DNA from: Adenophora triphylla var. japonica
Lineage: Eukaryota > Streptophyta > Magnoliopsida > Asterales > Campanulaceae
Assembly: GCA_022495995.1 (NCBI GenBank)
Contig: JAFEMH010002564.1
Span: 62,001 to 126,000, forward strand
Direction: 5' to 3'
DNA length: 64,000 bases
The position numbers and the translations under genes were made by a program. Numbering within the stretch: the first letter of the stretch is position 1; every line of letters begins with the position of its first letter. The notes beneath the pieces are model-generated. The model saw nothing but the letters and a program-made list of their open reading frames with translations. It was not told where the DNA came from and did not search any database. Below, piece by piece: positions 63,693 to 64,000 of this stretch.

Positions 63693-64000
63693 GCTTGATG
63701 TTGTTTTACTAAGTGTACAAGTCTTGAGAAAATCGTGCCGAGGTAAATTTAGAAAAGTAATCATATTAATCTTTGTAGCTGTCATCATTTTCCTCATATC
63801 TTAACCCTTCCCCTTTCCCCCAAGCCCTTAAATATCAAGGGAACACTTGTTTGTACACTTTCACCCAGGCTTTGTTGTGCACATACACGGGTTTCATTTT
63901 GTTGTAGCTTTTAGCTATCGTTCTGGTCTTTGGCAATAATGTTTGCGAGTTGACGAAAAGAGAAAATTGTTTACTTCATGTTGACGGAATGCTAAATGCC
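63693..64000 (+). other. HSFA1 3'UTR and downstream
   Basis: Follows the TGA at 63690-63692. No clear poly(A) signal; AT-rich, ends at the window edge. Confidence 0.6.

Overview
The window is nuclear DNA of a flowering plant, probably a eudicot. Evidence: AT-rich spacers, GT-AG introns, plant-type tRNA-Trp(CCA) genes, Tat-type Ty3/gypsy and Ty1/copia LTR retrotransposons, Stowaway-like MITEs, and two host genes with clear plant protein signatures. I cannot name the species.

Layout. (1) 1-7.45 kb: remnant of a Tat-lineage Ty3/gypsy element. It holds a + strand protease/G-patch fragment, about 3.4 kb of tandem arrays, a conserved 3'UTR motif, a polypurine tract and a + strand LTR. A related LTR in the opposite orientation lies at its left edge. 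(2) 7.45-16.4 kb: a second Tat element on the - strand (gag, protease, linker ORF, RT, two RNase H modules, integrase) with an antisense additional ORF and a five-fold amplified 3'UTR motif. (3) 16.4-22.3 kb: gene fragments (two separate pieces of acetolactate synthase, a PPR piece and an unidentified exon-like piece) interrupted by two Mutator-like non-autonomous elements with 9-bp target duplications. One of these is an almost perfect 1.4-kb palindrome.

(4) 22.3-32.4 kb: an intact RAD1 gene (9-1-1 checkpoint clamp) on the - strand. It has seven coding exons spread over 9.4 kb that add up to 299 codons plus stop. Two tRNA-Trp genes lie antisense inside intron 4 as a tandem duplication, and a third lies just past the 3' end. 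The introns are full of MITEs and carry a solo LTR. A TTTCCCGCC (E2F-type) site and a CCAAT palindrome lie just upstream of the ATG.

(5) 32.7-57 kb: nested retrotransposons. A truncated chromovirus-like gypsy element joins a - strand copia element. That copia gag is split by a younger complete copia insertion (TSD CCAAG), and its 5' LTR is split by a third Tat element (TSD GGACA) that has lost its integrase core. The 3' LTR of this Tat element carries a hAT-type insertion.

(6) 57.3-64 kb: two MITEs, then a class A1 heat stress transcription factor gene (+ strand, two coding exons, 476 codons) with a 3.9-kb first intron that carries another MITE.

Only RAD1, the HSFA1-like gene and the tRNA genes look like functioning host genes. 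They belong to DNA damage signalling, heat stress transcription and translation, and do not form a pathway. No bacterial-type operon, CRISPR array or defence system is present. The most unusual observations are hairpin cores that keep base pairing across tandem arrays of changing period, GC-rich palindrome clusters at the same U3 position in three unrelated LTR families, a compensatory acceptor-stem change in one tRNA-Trp copy, and acetolactate synthase pieces interleaved with other gene fragments.
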